33,907 nucleotides of DNA, from positions 1 through 33,907 of the forward strand of contig JAXDNH010000038.1 in the NCBI GenBank assembly GCA_034669525.1, given 5' to 3'. The notes under the pieces are model-generated. The model was not told where the DNA came from and searched no databases. It was given only the letters and a program-made list of their open reading frames with translations. The stretch's first letter is position 1, and every line of letters begins with the position of its first letter. Of the stretch, positions 31,714-33,907 are shown piece by piece. Source of the stretch: JAFASC01 sp034669525 (lineage in GTDB: Bacteria > Pseudomonadota > Alphaproteobacteria > Rhizobiales > Beijerinckiaceae). A program made the position numbers and the translations under genes.

Positions 31714-32438
31714 CAGGCGACGGCCTCGGCGCCGAGAAAGGATTCGATCACGCGGGGATCGCGTGTCACTTCCGACGGGGTGCCCTCGGCGATTGTCGCG
31801 CCATGGTGCAGGACATGCACGCGGGTCGCGAGCGCCATCACCGCGCGCATGACATGCTCGATCATCACGATCGTGATGTTTTCCTCGCGGTTCAGGCTGC
31901 GTAAAATCTCGACGATGCGATCGGTCTCGGTCGGGCGAAGGCCCGCCATCACCTCGTCGAGGAGCAGAAGTTTCGGCCGCGTCGCCAGCGCACGCGCGAC
32001 TTCGAGACGCTTGCGATCGGGCAAAGTGAGCTCGTGCGCCTTGCGCGCGCGCCTGTCCCACAGGTCCAGTCGGCGCAGGATTTCGCCGGCGCGGGCGTAA
32101 GCCTCGTCCATGTTGCTGGCGCGCAGCATCGCGCCGATCGCGGCATTCTCGATTACCGTAAGTTCCGGGAACGGCCGCACGATCTGGAAGGTGCGGGCGA
32201 TGCCGAGCTGACAGATGTGTTCCGGCGTGGTGCGGTCGATACGCTCGCCGTCGAAAATGATTTTGCCTGCATCGGGCGGGAAGACACCGGCGATGAGGTT
32301 GAACAAGGTCGTCTTGCCGGCGCCGTTCGGGCCGATTACCGCGAAGATCGAACCAGTTTCGACGGCGAGCGATACATTGTCGACCGCGACCAATCCGCGA
32401 AAGCGCTTCGTCACGCCTTCAATCATCAACAGACTCAT
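31713..32438 (-). CDS. livG: ABC transporter ATP-binding protein LivG (second cluster)
   Basis: ATPase subunit, 241 residues. Walker A GPNGAGKTT, degenerate signature ELTLPDRKRLEVARAL as usual in LivG, Walker B LLLLDEVMAGL (Val in place of Pro after DE), H-loop His in VMIEHVMRAVM and a C-terminal VIESFLG. The start at 32438 overlaps the livM stop by ATGA. Clearly different from the LivG of the 7.3-kb operon, so the two transporters are separate systems and not a recent copy. Confidence 0.93.
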   Translation of the reverse strand: MSLLMIEGVTKRFRGLVAVDNVSLAVETGSIFAVIGPNGAGKTTLFNLIAGVFPPDAGKIIFDGERIDRTTPEHICQLGIARTFQIVRPFPELTVIENAAIGAMLRASNMDEAYARAGEILRRLDLWDRRARKAHELTLPDRKRLEVARALATRPKLLLLDEVMAGLRPTETDRIVEILRSLNREENITIVMIEHVMRAVMALATRVHVLHHGATIAEGTPSEVTRDPRVIESFLGAEAVA

Positions 32439-33454
32439 CGCGGCGCGCTCCGCAAGCGCAGCACGCCAGCAAGCCGCGGCCACAGCCCGCTCGGTACAAT
32501 TGCGATGATTGCCATGAGGAAAAGACCAAAGAACAGCGCCTTCGTGCCCGGCGCGTTCAACCCGATCGCGCCCGTCGCGGAAATCAGCGCCTCGCCAAGC
32601 GGCGCGAGAACGAAGGCGCCGAGGATCGGCCCGAACAATGTGCCGATCCCGCCGATGATCGGAGCCAGAATGATGTCGATCGAGCGCGAGATGTCGAAAA
32701 TCTGCGAGGGAAAAAGATTGTTTGCATAAAAAGCCTGGAAGACGCCGGCAATGCCGGTCATTCCAGCAGATAGAAGCAGCGCTGCCATGCGGGCGCGATT
32801 AATATCGATGCCGAGTGCGCGTGCTGCTTCCGGATCCTCGCGCACAGCGAGCCAGCGATGGCCGAGGCGCGAGCGCCGCAACACCGCGCAGAGCACGAAC
32901 GCGGCCGAGGCAAGCAGCAGCGCGAGATAATAGAAGAAGGTCGGCCCGCCCCGCAGGTTCCACCATTGGCCCTGATCTTCCGAACGCACCGGCAGGAAGA
33001 ATCCGCCTGCGCCGCCGGTTGTACCAATGTGATCGAAGCCGACGCGCGCGACTTCGGCAAAGGCGATCGTCAACAGCGCGAAGTAAACGCCTTCAATGCG
33101 AAAGCGGAAGGCGAGCCAGCCGAGCAAAGCTGCGACGACAATGCAGGCGCCGACAGCCGGAAACACGCCGAGCCACGGCCCGATGCCGAAATGCACATAG
33201 AGGGCCGCCGAAACATATGCCCCGAGGCCGAGATAAAGCGCGTGGCCGAGCGACAAGAGACCGGCAAATCCCAAAAGGATGTTCCATGCCTGCCCGGTAT
33301 AGGCGGCGAGGCAGACGAGAATCAATACCGAGAGAAGATAGCGGTCGAGAACCAGCGGCGCGGCAAGCATTGCAATGGCAAGCGCAGCGATGAGGACGCG
33401 CGCCCGCGTCGACACGCCGGCAAAAACCTGCGCAATCACACTATATGCAATCAC
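32435..33454 (-). CDS. livM: Branched-chain-type ABC transporter permease LivM (second cluster)
   Basis: Permease of 339 residues, the normal family length, with AAYTGQAWNILLGFAGLLSLGHALYLGLGAY near the N-terminus, AVREDPEAARALGID and IGGIGTLFGPILGAFVL. It lacks the C-terminal extension seen in the LivM at 6.0-7.25 kb. The start is GTG at 33454, overlapping the livH stop by GTGA. Confidence 0.93.
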   Translation of the reverse strand: MIAYSVIAQVFAGVSTRARVLIAALAIAMLAAPLVLDRYLLSVLILVCLAAYTGQAWNILLGFAGLLSLGHALYLGLGAYVSAALYVHFGIGPWLGVFPAVGACIVVAALLGWLAFRFRIEGVYFALLTIAFAEVARVGFDHIGTTGGAGGFFLPVRSEDQGQWWNLRGGPTFFYYLALLLASAAFVLCAVLRRSRLGHRWLAVREDPEAARALGIDINRARMAALLLSAGMTGIAGVFQAFYANNLFPSQIFDISRSIDIILAPIIGGIGTLFGPILGAFVLAPLGEALISATGAIGLNAPGTKALFFGLFLMAIIAIVPSGLWPRLAGVLRLRSAPR

Positions 33455-33907
33455 GTCGCCGGCTTCCCGAGCAGACCTTGCGGGCGCAGTACCAGCACCG
33501 CCACAAGCAGCGCGAAAGACACCATGCTCTTCATCGACGGTGCGATGATGACGCTGGCAAGGGCTTCGACGACGCCGATGAGCAGCCCGCCGAGCAGCGC
33601 GCCGGCCATCGAGCCGAGCCCGCCGACGATGACGATCGTGAAAGCGAGCAGCGTGAAGGATGGCGCGAGCATCGGCGTGACATCGGTCAGCGCCACCATG
33701 ATTGCACCCGCCGCTCCGGCGCAGGCGAGCCCGAGACCGAAGGTGAGCGCGTACAATTTTTTGACGTCGAGCCCCACGACAGCGGCGCCGGTCAGATTAT
33801 CGGCGCAGGCGCGGATCGCCGTGCCCATCAGGGTAAAGCGGAAAAACGCGAACAGCGCCGCCGTGACGGCGACGGCAGCCGCCGCTGCATAGGCGCGCAC
33901 CTTGTCG
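33451..33907 (-). CDS. livH: Branched-chain-type ABC transporter permease LivH, 5' end outside window
   Basis: C-terminal half of a LivH permease, about 151 residues visible. Family features: GTAIRACADNLTGAAVVGLDVKKLY, the coupling segment TIVIVGGLGSMAGALLGGLLIG and the final VLRPQGLLG. The frame stays open to the window edge, so the GTG at 33900 is not the start. First visible gene of the minus-strand liv operon. Confidence 0.92.
   Translation of the reverse strand, partial: DKVRAYAAAAAVAVTAALFAFFRFTLMGTAIRACADNLTGAAVVGLDVKKLYALTFGLGLACAGAAGAIMVALTDVTPMLAPSFTLLAFTIVIVGGLGSMAGALLGGLLIGVVEALASVIIAPSMKSMVSFALLVAVLVLRPQGLLGKPAT

Overview
The window looks like the chromosome of a GC-rich alphaproteobacterium of the order Hyphomicrobiales (Bradyrhizobium/Xanthobacteraceae-like). 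The basis is a cysteine-free L31, a DUF1465/RcdA-type gene with a CtrA-type box, a serC-motif-like leader before serC-serA, a BjaI/RpaI-like LuxI and several palindromic repeats of a rhizobial kind. The species cannot be named from sequence alone. Most of the window is ordinary housekeeping and transport. The accessory part is the stretch between mtgA and the UvrD helicase gene (about 17.47-20.57 kb).

Layout. 0-8.7 kb: the 3' part of a branched-chain-type ABC binding-protein gene; a short-chain dehydrogenase divergent from an acyl-CoA ligase; then a complete substrate-binding protein-LivH-LivM-LivG-LivF operon whose last four genes follow tightly. Its LivF has Arg in place of the Walker A Lys. 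8.7-12.8 kb: a small secreted Cys-containing protein and the hflK-hflC-degP envelope quality-control cluster on the minus strand. 12.9-14.8 kb: two divergent beta-hydroxyacid dehydrogenase paralogues. 14.8-17.5 kb: a small membrane protein, a DUF1345 membrane protein, ispA, and mtgA divergent from ispA.

17.5-20.6 kb (accessory): a Phd/VapC-type toxin-antitoxin pair with a 37-bp palindrome in front of it, a frameshifted second copy of the mtgA 3' end, an AT-richer gap, a luxR-luxI quorum-sensing pair and an unrecognised 87-residue gene. 20.6-26.0 kb: UvrD/PcrA-type helicase, the RcdA-like gene with a TTAA-N7-TTAA box upstream, rpmE, and an MsbA-type ABC exporter. 25.95-26.48 kb: a 530-bp unit bounded by perfect 28-bp inverted repeats that encloses a secreted peptide with eight cysteines. 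26.5-31.0 kb: a double-hotdog MaoC enzyme (probably mesaconyl-CoA hydratase), YggT, then serC and serA separated by an array of hairpins. 31.0-33.9 kb: a second Liv-type transporter (livF, livG, livM and partial livH) on the minus strand, running off the right end.

How the parts work together. The 2-8.7 kb genes can be read as an uptake-and-activation module for an organic acid: the transporter imports it, the ligase makes the CoA thioester and the SDR may act later. The substrate is unknown. serC and serA are consecutive steps of serine synthesis. ispA and mtgA serve isoprenoid and cell-wall synthesis. hflKC and degP act on membrane and periplasmic proteins. No single clearly new system is proven here. 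The best candidates for a second look are the mtgA-remnant/toxin/lux island and the inverted-repeat-bounded Cys-rich peptide unit.
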